From Sphaerulina vaccinii (lineage: Eukaryota; Ascomycota; Dothideomycetes; Mycosphaerellales; Mycosphaerellaceae), in contig JAKUDP010000016.1 in assembly GCA_022570795.1 (NCBI GenBank), positions 248,001 to 312,000 of the forward strand: a stretch of DNA of 64,000 nt, read 5' to 3'. The notes below the pieces were generated by a model. The model made no database searches and was not told the DNA's origin. It was given only the letters and a program-made list of their open reading frames with translations. Positions 1 through 9,516 of the stretch are shown here, in pieces (position 1 is the stretch's first letter; each line of letters opens with the position of its first letter). A program made the translations under genes and the position numbers.

Positions 1-510
1 GGTGTGGTCGGCAAGCTGAAGGAGATGTGCGATGGCCGTGGACCAGACGCTGCTCTTGAGTGCGTTGCTGGCGAGTACCCCAAGGGCTGGCTCCATGCCG
101 CCGAGATGGCTCTAGGCCTCGAAACCGACACAAGCGAGATCCTCAACGAGATGATCGAGAGTGTCCGCAACTTCGGCCGGGTCGGCGTCACAGGCGTCTA
201 TGTCGGATACACAAACCACTTCAACATCGGCAGTTTGATGGAAAGAGGCATTCGACTCATCGGCAACGGACAAGCGCCAGTACATCTCTACTGGGAAGAT
301 TTGCTCAAGAAGATCCAAGCTGGCGAGATCGATCCACTCAAGATGGTCACTCACCGTGTACGTGTGGAAGAGCTGGATGAAGTGTACTACAAGTTCGAGA
401 AGAAGGAAGATGGCATGCAGAAGGTCTATGTTGAGACGAAATTCTCGGCTCCTCCTTGTGCTGGCTCGCCGTCTTTGACGAGATATACTGATAGACCTTT
501 GCAGAAGTAG
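1..510 (+). CDS. Zinc-dependent alcohol/formaldehyde dehydrogenase, C-terminal part (truncated by window edge)
   Basis: The reading frame is open from base 1 to the TAG at 508-510, so the 5' end lies outside the window; 169 residues are visible. The residues belong to the C-terminal half of a medium-chain dehydrogenase: the end of the NAD-binding fold (PDAALECVAG, then FGRVGVTGVYVG) followed by FNIG, GNGQAPVHLYWEDLL and the dimer/catalytic tail (KMVTHRV, KKEDGMQKVYVE). The GQAPV-YW segment is typical of the glutathione-independent formaldehyde dehydrogenase-like branch. It probably oxidises aldehydes or alcohols in the cytosol. The exact substrate cannot be read from this half. The last ~20 residues are an unconserved tail. 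Confidence 0.8.
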   Translation, partial: GVVGKLKEMCDGRGPDAALECVAGEYPKGWLHAAEMALGLETDTSEILNEMIESVRNFGRVGVTGVYVGYTNHFNIGSLMERGIRLIGNGQAPVHLYWEDLLKKIQAGEIDPLKMVTHRVRVEELDEVYYKFEKKEDGMQKVYVETKFSAPPCAGSPSLTRYTDRPLQK

Positions 511-744
511 ATGTAGATTAGACTTCGGTATCAGAGCTAAGTTCTCTCATCAGCCTTATTCCAAAGGCTTACTCAAGACTGCTTTACACTTCGAAGCTAC
601 CATGGCGGGCGGAGATCCTCGCGTGACTCGTCGCGAAAACTCGCAACTTTTCCATCTACATAACATTCTCAGCATGTACAAGTACAGACCTACTCCGCAT
701 CCTCTCACTTCGCATCTTGGTCGGCCTGCCTCCAGTCGCGATTC

Positions 745-1452
745 ATGGCAACACGGACAGATTCGGAGTCGTCGGAGAGGGACTCATGCCGTCTTCTGCG
801 CCTTCCCACAGAGATATCAACTATCATATTCGACATGTACTTTGAGCAGCCAGACCTTGATATGTACAGCCACGATGTGCATCTTAGCAAACTCATTGGC
901 ATGTTAACTACGCTACCGCTCAAGAACGACCCGCTCAAGAACGACCCTAGCTCTGCAACCTGCTGGAGCCGCCGAACTTGGGATACGAAATTCCCCGAAG
1001 ACCTGAAAGTCTCGATAGACTGGTGTCGACTCGCACTGCGTTCCTGGCTCAAAACCCGACGACTGTTCATCTGCCTCGAAAATATCAACCAGCGACATCT
1101 TTCTCGTCTGAAGCCAAGCTTTTGGACATTATTTCGCAGAGTCGATTTCCATATCGAGTGCGCATCAATCCGCTCCATCGATTTGCAAAAGGTGTTCGCT
1201 AGGATCTGTTCCAGCGCTCAATTATTCGATGGAAGGAGTCAAGTTGTCTTTGATGAGTTTTTAAGGCATGGATGGAGCTGGAGTGGTTCATTGACGAGTA
1301 CGAAGAGATCACTTTTACCGACTTTGATCACGCTGCAGCAGGCTCTTCATCAAGAAAAGTCCCCGTGGGTGAAAGGGTCGAGTGGCTATCTGGTCAGCCT
1401 GGATAACTTTGAGCACGAGAAAGACCGCAATCATCTTCCCGGCTCTCAATAA
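745..1452 (+). CDS. F-box-like hypothetical protein
   Basis: Single-exon frame of 235 residues starting at an ATG. After a short polar leader it carries LLRLPTEISTIIFDMYF (about residues 17-33), the helix-turn pattern that opens many fungal F-box or F-box-like proteins (LPxEi...IY/F). F-box proteins recruit substrates to SCF ubiquitin ligases; here only the N-terminal motif supports that role and nothing in the remaining 200 residues is recognised. A perfect 15-bp direct duplication (918-947) makes the peptide LKNDPLKNDP. No intron is needed. It could be a fast-evolving member of the large Dothideomycete F-box-like family or a non-functional copy. Confidence 0.55.
   Translation: MATRTDSESSERDSCRLLRLPTEISTIIFDMYFEQPDLDMYSHDVHLSKLIGMLTTLPLKNDPLKNDPSSATCWSRRTWDTKFPEDLKVSIDWCRLALRSWLKTRRLFICLENINQRHLSRLKPSFWTLFRRVDFHIECASIRSIDLQKVFARICSSAQLFDGRSQVVFDEFLRHGWSWSGSLTSTKRSLLPTLITLQQALHQEKSPWVKGSSGYLVSLDNFEHEKDRNHLPGSQ
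918..947 (+). repeat. 15-bp perfect tandem duplication inside the F-box-like gene
   Basis: Two adjacent copies of gctcaagaacgaccc; in frame it encodes LKNDP twice. The unit is a multiple of three, so the frame is kept. Confidence 0.9.
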
Positions 1453-2105
1453 CCTCATGCCTGCGTCTACTTGACGTTGGCTTCGAAGAGTACGGAATGG
1501 GAAGGATTACATGCTACTCATCCGGTACGTGCCAAGTGTGCGCCACGACATCTGGTAAGATCATGAACACTGATGAGTGGCGCGAGACGCCAGCGTGATA
1601 CACCTCGCTATGTTCGAGGCACTTCCAAGCAATTCCACCATGTCGGCCTCAGCATTGAGCTTGCACTTTGGCGAGTACAACACGAAGTCGGCAGGTCGCT
1701 CGACAAGCACTTCCGTGACTTCATACTGCCAAGCATCAACGAACGAGCGCGAGGTATCATTCACGTCTTGTGCTGCTACTAGGCCGACCAACATATATCT
1801 GTTCCTAGCCAGGAAAACTTCCGTCCAACCATTAGGGTGTCCACGGATACCAGATGCTAAATTCTCTACCAGCCTTGGCGCAGCACTGTGGGAGGTTTGA
1901 AGCTCAAAGATGACCAGGTCTTGTCTAGTATCACGCCGACTTCCTGCCAGCAAGCAAGCAATAGCTCACATCTCCGTCTCAAGAAGTCTCATCTGAAACG
2001 AGCCACTTCCACTCATCTGCCAAGGCACCGACGGCGCAACATCATCGCAATCCTGCGATCTCCAGTCTTCAAAGACTCGTAGGATGAACCAACAGTGACT
2101 GCGCT
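1453..2105. other. Intergenic stretch, no supported gene
   Basis: Overlapping frames are open on both strands (for example minus 1561-1953, 130 codons beginning with TTG), but none has a good start or recognisable motif. This is the 3' flank of two convergent genes. Confidence 0.5.
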
Positions 2106-3888
2106 TTATCTGGATGTCCACAGATGCGGTAGTCGCGCGTACACAGAGAGGTTGTCGAGCCAATGATACCTCTTCCCCAAATCTAGATTTTCACGACCCA
2201 CTTGGAAGAACTTCGAGCGCCGTACTTCTCGCCCTTGCTCTACAGCTCCAACTTGAGCAAATCTCATCCAACACGGTAGATTGAATTTAGTCTCAAACCT
2301 TCTATTCTCTACTCTTCCAAGAAGTTTCACATCATCAGCACTTAGCCCAGCATAGACGTTCCAGCCTTCGACATCTGTTGCTCCATTCCAACTGACATAA
2401 CCACGATACGCCATACCGTCCTTCTCGACAAGCAGGTCCGGTAGTGTGTATGGAGTTGCGTGCCACTCTACTTTGAAACCTCGATAGATGTGGACTTCTC
2501 CTGTACGACCGAATTCTGCTGACCATATTGATTTGCCCGCCGTGTCGAATTCGGTCAGGATGGGTATGTTGCCCCATGATGCCAGCTTGTTGCCGTTGGG
2601 AAGATTGTTGTTAAAGCCGCCTTGGCTCACTGACTGATAATCTGTCTCGGATCGTATTATATCGAGGACTTGAACTTGCGTTTTATTCGAGCCTTGATTG
2701 GGTCTTATGGGCAATCTGAACACCAGTAGTTTAGATGGCCTTTTAGGTTCTTTCTGCTTAGCGTACCAGTTCTGGTTGGCAAACAGTGAGATGTCGATAT
2801 AGTCCTGTCCAATATTATGCAGTCGGGCATCGTGCTGCCAGCGGAATTGGGCTCCAGGTGGCAAGTCCCCAAAGTCACTGCCTTTACCATCACCAGAGAA
2901 TCGCCAGACGATGTTACCTTGCTTGTCGATTAGATAGATTGTCCAGCAGTGCCGACTACTCACTAAATAGTGATCTCCAATGTCAACCACCGAATTGATA
3001 TGGAAGAAGTCGTACGGTCGAGCAAGAGAGCCTTGTTCACGAATGACCTTTCGGGATTCTGTCAGAGGGATATGATCAATTGCTCGCCACTGGAATAGGA
3101 ACTCTTGGCTGATTGGGTCGATTTCATAGAACTGGCTGTCCCATATCCATCCATCGACCGGACCATGTACGCTGCTCAAGTCTGCAGGAGTGGCATTATA
3201 AGCAGTCGTGATTATGGTATCGCGGCTGGAAACAATATGTGCCTCATGCAGATCTGCCTCACAATGTGGTTTCGCAAGATGCGCAGTGTTAAGACCATGC
3301 TGCGGACAAAGTACAGTCTTGACGCTATAGTCCTGCTCCAGTAATGTAATGTTGCCGTATCCGTGTCCTCTGACAGCTGGCCCATCTCGCGTCCAGAATA
3401 GAAGCGTTGGCTTGCCACCGAATTGCTGCCATCTGAAGTTGGCTGTGTTGCTACGAGGTCCGAACCATACCAATCGTCCTTGATCTGTGAAGATCATCGG
3501 ACCAGGCATTTTGAGCTTGGCTGGCTCATCGGTGTGGTATAAAGTGATGAAAAGTAGCCCTGGAGCCAGCTCTGCATTCGAAGCTTGGTTGATCTTCACA
3601 ACTGGCGGCCGGAAAGGTGATGACTTGAAGACTTGGTATGGCCATAGGGAGCCTTCTGTGCGATGTTCGATGTGCTCTGTGCTCCCTCCTAGGACGAAGG
3701 GATCGTCAGGACTGCATGTAGGTGCGAATAGACTCTGTCCACCTCATCCATCAATGTTTCAGAGCAGTGATAATCGCGTCTGGCTGGAAACATACTACTA
3801 TATTCTCATGTTGCAAGAGATATGCGGACAGGATGATGACCGATGTTGCAGCAGATATAAGTGCAGCATACAAGCGGCGTGTCTTCAT
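2106..3888 (-). CDS. Membrane-anchored arylsulfotransferase-like (ASST family) protein
   Basis: Two exons on the minus strand: 3888-3796 and 3734-2106, giving 573 residues. The 61-bp intron (3795-3735) has a GTATGT donor and a GACAG acceptor and joins the frames in phase 0. Exon 1 starts at an ATG and encodes a type II signal anchor (MKTRRLYAALISAATSVIIL). Exon 2 begins SLFAPTCSP and continues with YQVFKSSPFRPPVV, then the family pattern with GHGYGN, DLHEAH, DGWIWDSQFYEID, DFFHINSV, the YLIDKQGNIVWRFSGDG blade and FRWQHDARL. This matches fungal arylsulfotransferase-like beta-propeller proteins. Family members move sulfate between phenolic groups; activity in fungi is unproven. It is divergent to the GT31-like gene and starts a block of glycan-related genes. 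Confidence 0.82.
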
Positions 3889-4433
3889 TGCTGCCCTTTT
3901 GGACCTTATGAGTGATCTGAGGCAAACAGTACTGAGCAAGGAGTGTCAGAAGAGTGTGGTGAATGACTCCAGATTTTGAGGAGGCCTTCACAGTGCTTGA
4001 TCGTCACTGACACTCCTAGCGTACCACCTTTCTGCAAGTTGCCGACTTCCCGTTGCGGCTGAGACTGCGGACGCGGACGTGAGCCAGGGGTAAAACGTTC
4101 CTTTTATTGCATGATCGCAGGTTCCATTTATGATACTCCTGGTAGAAATGGAGATCAGACAACGGGCGGAACATGCGTACATCGATGTCTCGCCGTTCGT
4201 GGAATATCTGGGCCATATTTGATCCTGGAGTTTGAGTTCCTCGTGTCCTCGAAGAAGCGCTGCATGGTAGGGAGATAACTTGAGAAGATGTTGCTGTATG
4301 GAAGGTGAAGCTGAAGTGTGGAACACAAAAAAGGGCTTACGTAAGGTACTCAAGACTTGGCAGAGTACCTCAACGCGCAGTATCAAGTCCAGCTCGACTC
4401 CATCCTCTCCTCTCTTCTCTCCTCTTCCTTATC
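3889..4433. promoter_or_regulatory. Shared divergent 5' region between the ASST-like and GT31-like genes
   Basis: About 545 bp separate the two start codons, which point away from each other, so both promoters must lie here. A CT-rich tract (4389-4431, ccatcctctcctctcttctc and onward) lies just before the GT31 start, as is common upstream of fungal start codons. No clear TATA box is seen. Confidence 0.5.
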
Positions 4434-5857
4434 ATGCGGCGACCCGGAAAGGGCTTACGTCTCCTCTGCGGTATCGCAGTTGCAGCCTGCGTGATACTGC
4501 GACTCCTCCCCGCCACAACTTCGTCCGGCATCAAGGACTTCAAGAAGACATGCAAAGAACTGCCTGGCGCCAATGAGGTCTTCGTCGTTTTCAAGACTGG
4601 TGCCACCGAGTTCGCCCATAAGTTCCCAGTGCATCTCAATACGACGCTCCGATGCTATCCAAATTACATGTTGTTCTCCGATCACCATGAAATATATCAA
4701 GGACAAACGATACATGATGCATTGGAGCCTATCAGTGGCTACATGAAGGTCAATCTCAGACGCGAATTCGAACTCTACCATCGCATCAAGGAAGGCGGTA
4801 GACACATTTTGAACGCACACGAGCTTAGTGATCGCCCGGATGCCATCAGGCACAAGACTGCGTTTGACGCATACGCCGACATGGGCTGGAGGCTCGATAA
4901 GTGGAAGTTCTTACCAATGTATCAGACCGCGTACGCCCTTTTTTTCTTCTCCTTATATGTGCTATGGGAAGACGAGTAACGCTAACACAAGAAGATGGCC
5001 ACAGCTACGAAACTTACCCAGATTTCAAATGGTATCTATTCATTGAGGCTGACACGTATGTCTTTTGGTCATCATTGCTTCAATACATTGCAACGTTGGA
5101 TTATCGCGTAGCGGCCTGGTATGGCGCTGATCTGTTTGTTGCTGGGACCATCATGGCTAATGGTGGAGCTGGAACACTGGTCTCGAATCCTGCAATGAAG
5201 CTCTTTTCGAAAGAATACCAGTACAGGCGTGACCAATGGACACGATTTATGGATGATCACAGAGCTGGGGATGTGATCCTAGCACGGGTCATGAACGTGG
5301 CTGGCTTGATATTGACCAAGTCCAGGCCACTCTTCAACCCGGAGGCTCCTGGAAACGATACATACTCGCTAACATCCACGGACTCAACGCAATGGTGCAG
5401 TCCAGTCATCACATATCATCACGTGAGACCGCAACTCGTGAGCGATATGTGGGATCTGGAGCAGGATTTCTGCGACAGCTACGACCCGGACTTTTCGAAC
5501 GCGAACAGCGGACAGCAAGTCCCGAAGTACAGAGACGTCTTCCTCAATTACATATACCCACAAATGCTTCAAGGACCACGAAATCTGTGGGACAACAACT
5601 GTCAGCAAGATCTCGGAGAGCGCGCATCGCTCGAGGCGTGCCGTCAGGGCTGCAAGGAGCAGCTGAACTGCCTGCAATACCGATACGATACTGCGACAAA
5701 ACAATGCTTTGTCCACGACAAGGCTCAGCTCGGTGATACTGCACCAGTGTCAAGCTGGACATCAGGCTGGATGGCAGATCGAATTCAGGCATTCATCGAT
5801 CAGGCACCGACATGTGAACGCAGAGGATGGTCAACAGTGCTCAACACTGGTACCTGA
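4434..5857 (+). CDS. Type II membrane glycosyltransferase, GT31-like, with C-terminal PAN-like Cys domain
   Basis: Exons 4434-4930 and 5005-5857 give 449 residues. The 74-bp intron has a GTACGC donor, a gctaac branch site and a CCACAG acceptor; the join restores MYQTAYETYPDFKWYLF. An ATG is followed by a basic patch and a transmembrane anchor (LLCGIAVAACVILRLL). The core has VFVVFKTGATE, NYMLFSDHHE, KWKFLPM and FIEADTYV, where E180-x-D182 stands for the DxD metal/nucleotide-sugar motif, then WYGADLF, FANGGAG-like FVAGTIMANGGAG and VITYHHV. This is the fungal beta-1,3-glycosyltransferase pattern. From about residue 370 a cysteine-rich PAN/apple-like tail (NNCQQDLGERASLEACRQGC, NCLQYRYD, QCFVHD) suggests carbohydrate or protein binding. 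It acts in the Golgi lumen by inference. Confidence 0.85.
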
Positions 5858-6239
5858 TGGAGGACTTGCACAGGTTCACTAGTGTAGGACATCGATAACC
5901 GAGATTGGCAGCGATGAGACTAGACCGCAGACAATACGGCGCTGTGGAAGACGGATTCAAGCCCGAGGCCCATTCAAGCAAATATCCGGGTTCTCACTGG
6001 TTTTCTCAGCCACGGGCCCACATATTTGGCTCACACTACGCGTCCAGCGCCAAGGGTACAGCTCGACTCCTGTCTCCCCGATGTATGACAGGTTCATTAC
6101 AATTGGGGCTGACGATAGTTGCTGAAAAAGATGATTCTGGTAGTCTAGTGCGCATTCGGTTGGAAGAGCGAAGGTCGGCGACTTCAGTGAAAGATTCCTT
6201 CTCAGGAGCTTCGTCTTCATCTTCGCAAACACCACAAAG
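5858..6239. other. Intergenic region, presumed promoter of the mucin-like gene
   Basis: 382 bp between two co-directional genes. Frames on both strands are short and patternless. A purine-poor ttcgtcttcatcttcg tract sits just before the next start. Confidence 0.5.
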
Positions 6240-7919
6240 ATGCATCTCACTCAGGCGCTGATCGGATTGCTTTCACTCACCAGTGCTGCTCTTTCGGAGC
6301 CTGTGCCAGCTTCGTCCGGGTCCACATCATGCAGGAACGGCCCAACCACTCTCAAAGGTCGTCAATGTGAACGAGTGTGTGGCTACGAGTTCAAGAGTGG
6401 AAGCTACAAGCACGACTATCGCAGTTGCTTCGACGAATGTGCTGTAGCTTGCGCGTCAGACACGCGCTGTGCGAGCGCGAAATGGAGTCACAAGACGCAG
6501 AAGTGTTACTATCTGGACAACTCTCGTCACCCATACTGGCAGAAGACTGGGAAGGCCGATGGCATCAAGTGCAAGCCTAAGCCGAAGCCAAAGCCCAAGA
6601 CTACCACCACGAGCTGCACCACTACCAGCAAGGCTCCCATCACCACATCGAAGATCACCTCCCAATCGACGACCTCAAGCTCCAGCTCTACGACCAGCTC
6701 TCAGACTACCACGACATTTTCCTCCTCTAGCACATCAGCTACCGTATGCCCGACCGCCAGCACCGGAACTGCCAACAAACGCTACGCCATTGCATGCGAT
6801 GTTGCCCTCCAGCCTGTCGATCCTTCAACCGACATCATCGCCAATCCTCAGTCAAGAAGAAGACAAGCAACCTCGTCGTTTGGTCAATGTCAGAGTGCCT
6901 GCGACAATGCTGCAGCCTGTGTTGGCTTCAACTTTGCACAAGCTGGAAGCTGCACGCTTTTCAGGGCGGTCCAGGATAATGTAGTAAACGCTCCTGGCAA
7001 TGTTGCTGCGAGAGTGACGCAAGTCATCTCGTCTACTACAAGTTCCAGCTCTAGCACTTCATCCACCTCATCTTCCTCGGCTTCTACGACGACTCTGACG
7101 ACCTCGCAATCAACTTCCAGCTCTTCAACGACCTCGCCATCCACTACGTCGACCTCCAGCTCATCTACCACATCCTCCTCTTCGACGTCAAGCTCCAGTT
7201 CTACGACTTCTTCGCAAATGACCACTCCAAGCACTACAAGCACGTCTTCTTCTACGAGCACTACAAGCACGTCTTCTTCTACGAGCACTACAAGCACGTC
7301 CTCTTCTACTTCGACCACGCCATCGACTACCACCACGTCCTCTAGCACCACTACGTCCTCCACTTCGAGTAGCACATCTTCTTCCACGACGTCTTCAAGC
7401 TCGACAACCTCGGAGTCGACCACGACAAGCTCTAGTACCACTACCTCCTCTGCTACTACAACAACAACGCCATCCACTACCACTACTTCGTCGTCTACCA
7501 CTTCCTCATCGACCACCGAAAGTACTACTTCTTCTTCTTCTTCAACAACTGAAAGCACTACTACGTCAAGCACGACGACAACGACAGAGCCACCAAGTAC
7601 GACTACAACTTCCAGCACAACCACGACCTCGAGCACAACGACAACATCACAAGCTCCACAACCGACGAGCTGTACAAACAACGCGGGCTGCAACCAAATG
7701 GTCAGCAACTGCGCGTGCCAGATGCAAATGGGAGGTGATAGGGTTTGCAGCATCCAGCAATCGAAGGACGGAAACTCCGATCCTAGCTGTACTACAGATG
7801 CGCAATGCGTAGCCATGAATGGCGCCGGGTTCTCGTGCGTTATGGTCACAAACACCGACTTCGACCAGTACGGCAACCAAATCCCTGTGAACGAGTACGC
7901 TTGTCGGGCTCAGTGTTAG
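6240..7919 (+). CDS. Secreted Ser/Thr-rich mucin-like protein with PAN-like cysteine modules
   Basis: One exon, 559 residues. The first ~20 residues form a signal peptide (MHLTQALIGLLSLTSAALS). Module 1 (about 31-110) is PAN/apple-like: CERVCGYEF, CFDECAVACAS, KCYYLDN. A basic KPKPKPKPK spacer leads into Ser/Thr-rich linker. Module 2 (about 165-250) repeats the pattern (FGQCQSACDNAAACVGFNF, CTLF). Then follow ~215 residues made almost only of S and T, a probable heavily O-mannosylated stalk, and a C-terminal block with about eleven cysteines (SCTNNAGCNQMVSNCACQMQ to YACRAQC). It is probably exported to the wall or matrix; PAN modules usually bind carbohydrate or protein. It lies between two glycosyltransferase genes. 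The antisense strand is also open over the stalk because of the repeat composition. Confidence 0.85.
   Translation: MHLTQALIGLLSLTSAALSEPVPASSGSTSCRNGPTTLKGRQCERVCGYEFKSGSYKHDYRSCFDECAVACASDTRCASAKWSHKTQKCYYLDNSRHPYWQKTGKADGIKCKPKPKPKPKTTTTSCTTTSKAPITTSKITSQSTTSSSSSTTSSQTTTTFSSSSTSATVCPTASTGTANKRYAIACDVALQPVDPSTDIIANPQSRRRQATSSFGQCQSACDNAAACVGFNFAQAGSCTLFRAVQDNVVNAPGNVAARVTQVISSTTSSSSSTSSTSSSSASTTTLTTSQSTSSSSTTSPSTTSTSSSSTTSSSSTSSSSSTTSSQMTTPSTTSTSSSTSTTSTSSSTSTTSTSSSTSTTPSTTTTSSSTTTSSTSSSTSSSTTSSSSTTSESTTTSSSTTTSSATTTTTPSTTTTSSSTTSSSTTESTTSSSSSTTESTTTSSTTTTTEPPSTTTTSSTTTTSSTTTTSQAPQPTSCTNNAGCNQMVSNCACQMQMGGDRVCSIQQSKDGNSDPSCTTDAQCVAMNGAGFSCVMVTNTDFDQYGNQIPVNEYACRAQC
7230..7310 (+). repeat. 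27-bp tandem repeat, three copies, in the Ser/Thr stalk
   Basis: Unit agcactacaagcacgtctt followed by cttctacg; copies at 7230, 7257 and 7284. The first two are identical and the third differs at two bases. It encodes STTSTSSST and keeps frame, a typical length-variable coding minisatellite. Confidence 0.9.
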
Positions 7920-8015
7920 AGGAATGTCCATTATTCATGATATCTCGTATAGTATAATCAGTTATGTGGCATAGCAGTCGCCTAATGTATATCTGTATAT
8001 AATCTGGAATTGACA

Positions 8016-9178
8016 TCAAACGCCCAACTCAGCTTCTTCTACCCAGAACTGCTCCTTTTCTCTCCGATACTGTGCACTTAATAGCTCCAGATATCTACCC
8101 GGAGCCTGGCTAGCCACTTCAGTCTTGATATGGTTCTGCTTTCCAAGCCAAAAGTGCCTGATAAACGTGCCCTCGCACTCTGTACCCGACAACGGATAGC
8201 CATTGGCTTCTGTGCAGTTCAGTGTCACAATAGACTCGGGATAATCGTATCGAACATAATTCCCAAAGCCAGCCTGGTCAGTCTGCTGCACGCGAAGATT
8301 CTTCCTCTCTTTGTCGAGACGAGTGTACACTCGGTTCCTGAAGCGAGTACATTGTGGGTAGGGTTCTCCTTCATCTGGACATTTCGACCATTTCTCCAGA
8401 ATTTCGAGAGTTTGCGGGGTGTTGTGGAGGACTATGAAGCCTGTGTTATGGTAGAGCTTACCACGTTCGTCCAGACTGGCTGGTTTTGGCGGATCTGTTG
8501 CGAGGGCCATGGCGAATATGCTGGGGTCAAGTCGCCAGTAGTTGAGCAGCCATTCGAAAGGTAGGTCCAGGCGAGCAAAAGTTGCGTCTGTGTCTAGGTA
8601 TACGCATACATCATGACGTTGTAGGATTTTGTGCAGGACTTTAGGCTTCAACCAGGACATGCGGCGATCGTGTAGCTCTTCAACTTGAACGTGGTAGTAC
8701 TTGTAACCGTGGATCTTGGAGTAGATCCAGTGATTGAGCATTCCGAGCGAGAGACCTTCGTACCGGGAAGCAACGTACTTTTGCCAACTCATTCCATTAG
8801 GAGCAAGTGCTTCGCCTGCCTCGCTGAACGTTCCATTGTGGAAATCGATGATGCAGAGGCGCTTTTTCAGACTCTGTGTCCAGATGGGCTCACCTGATAA
8901 CTCGTAGGAGAAGCCATGATCCAGCGAGAAGCTTGTGTTTGTAGGGCCGACGCCCGGGCTATGAAGTTGCTTGAAGTAGAAGTCCAACGCAAGATCGTCG
9001 AAGCTTGAAGTGGATTAGTCTATGGTCTCGTCTTGAAAATGTTTGAGAGTGATAGTGTGTACTTCGCAACTGGGTCCGCTTGAGATGGCTTGAAGAGTCT
9101 GATCAAGCAGAAAAGCAGGAGACCAATAATGATGATCGTGAGAAGCCTGTGTCTGGAGGCACTTAGACTTCCAGGCAT
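8016..9178 (-). CDS. GT34 family (GMA12/MNN10) galactosyl/mannosyltransferase-like protein
   Basis: Exons on the minus strand 9178-9063 and 9003-8016 give 367 residues. The 59-bp intron (GTACAC donor, gactaat branch, TTCAAG acceptor) joins in phase 2. The N terminus is a type II anchor (RLLTIIIIGLLLFCLIRLF). The catalytic part shows RLCIIDFHNGTF, KYVASRYEG, KIHGYKYYHV, WLKPKVLHKIL, the DxD site VYLDTDATF (D176, D178), HNTGFIVLHN, DQAGFGNYVRY and FIRHFWLGK, which is the GMA12/MNN10 pattern. Known members add alpha-linked galactose or mannose to Golgi glycans. The gene is divergent to the PLOD-like transferase. Donor and acceptor sugars cannot be deduced. Confidence 0.85.
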
Positions 9179-9516
9179 AATTGATGGCGAAGAAGAGAGG
9201 AAAGAGGACTCGAATCGAATATGGCTGGCATCATCAAGATGTGCTGCTAGCTTGCCACCACTGAAATCGCAATAATGATGAACCATGCATTGCAGGAACA
9301 AGAAGAGGAAGAAGAAGAAGATTGGATCAGGGAGAAGGCGCTTAGTCATGGCTTGGCATACAAAATAGAAAGGGGGATTCCTGATGGCAACTGCATCTTC
9401 CTGTTCACAACATCATCAATTGCACCAGTGGTCAGGTACATGTACTCCATCTCTTCGTTCGGAGAAGTGCTCTTCTCATTCTCCTGCTCTACTCCGATTC
9501 TATCTATCAAGATGTC
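9179..9516. promoter_or_regulatory. 338-bp divergent promoter between two glycosyltransferase genes
   Basis: The GT34 start (9178, minus) and the PLOD-like GT start (9517, plus) face away from each other. The interval holds a purine tract (9299-9320, agaagaggaagaagaagaag) but no clear TATA box. Co-regulation of the pair is inferred from this spacing. Confidence 0.5.

Noticed and set aside
1561..1953. 130-codon minus-strand frame
   Set aside because: Starts with TTG, no ATG near its 5' end, no motif, and competing plus frames.
6890..7876. Long open frame on the minus strand (328 codons) rich in V and E
   Set aside because: It is the antisense of the Ser/Thr repeat stalk; the repeat composition leaves the reverse frame open. 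The plus strand has a signal peptide and cysteine modules.
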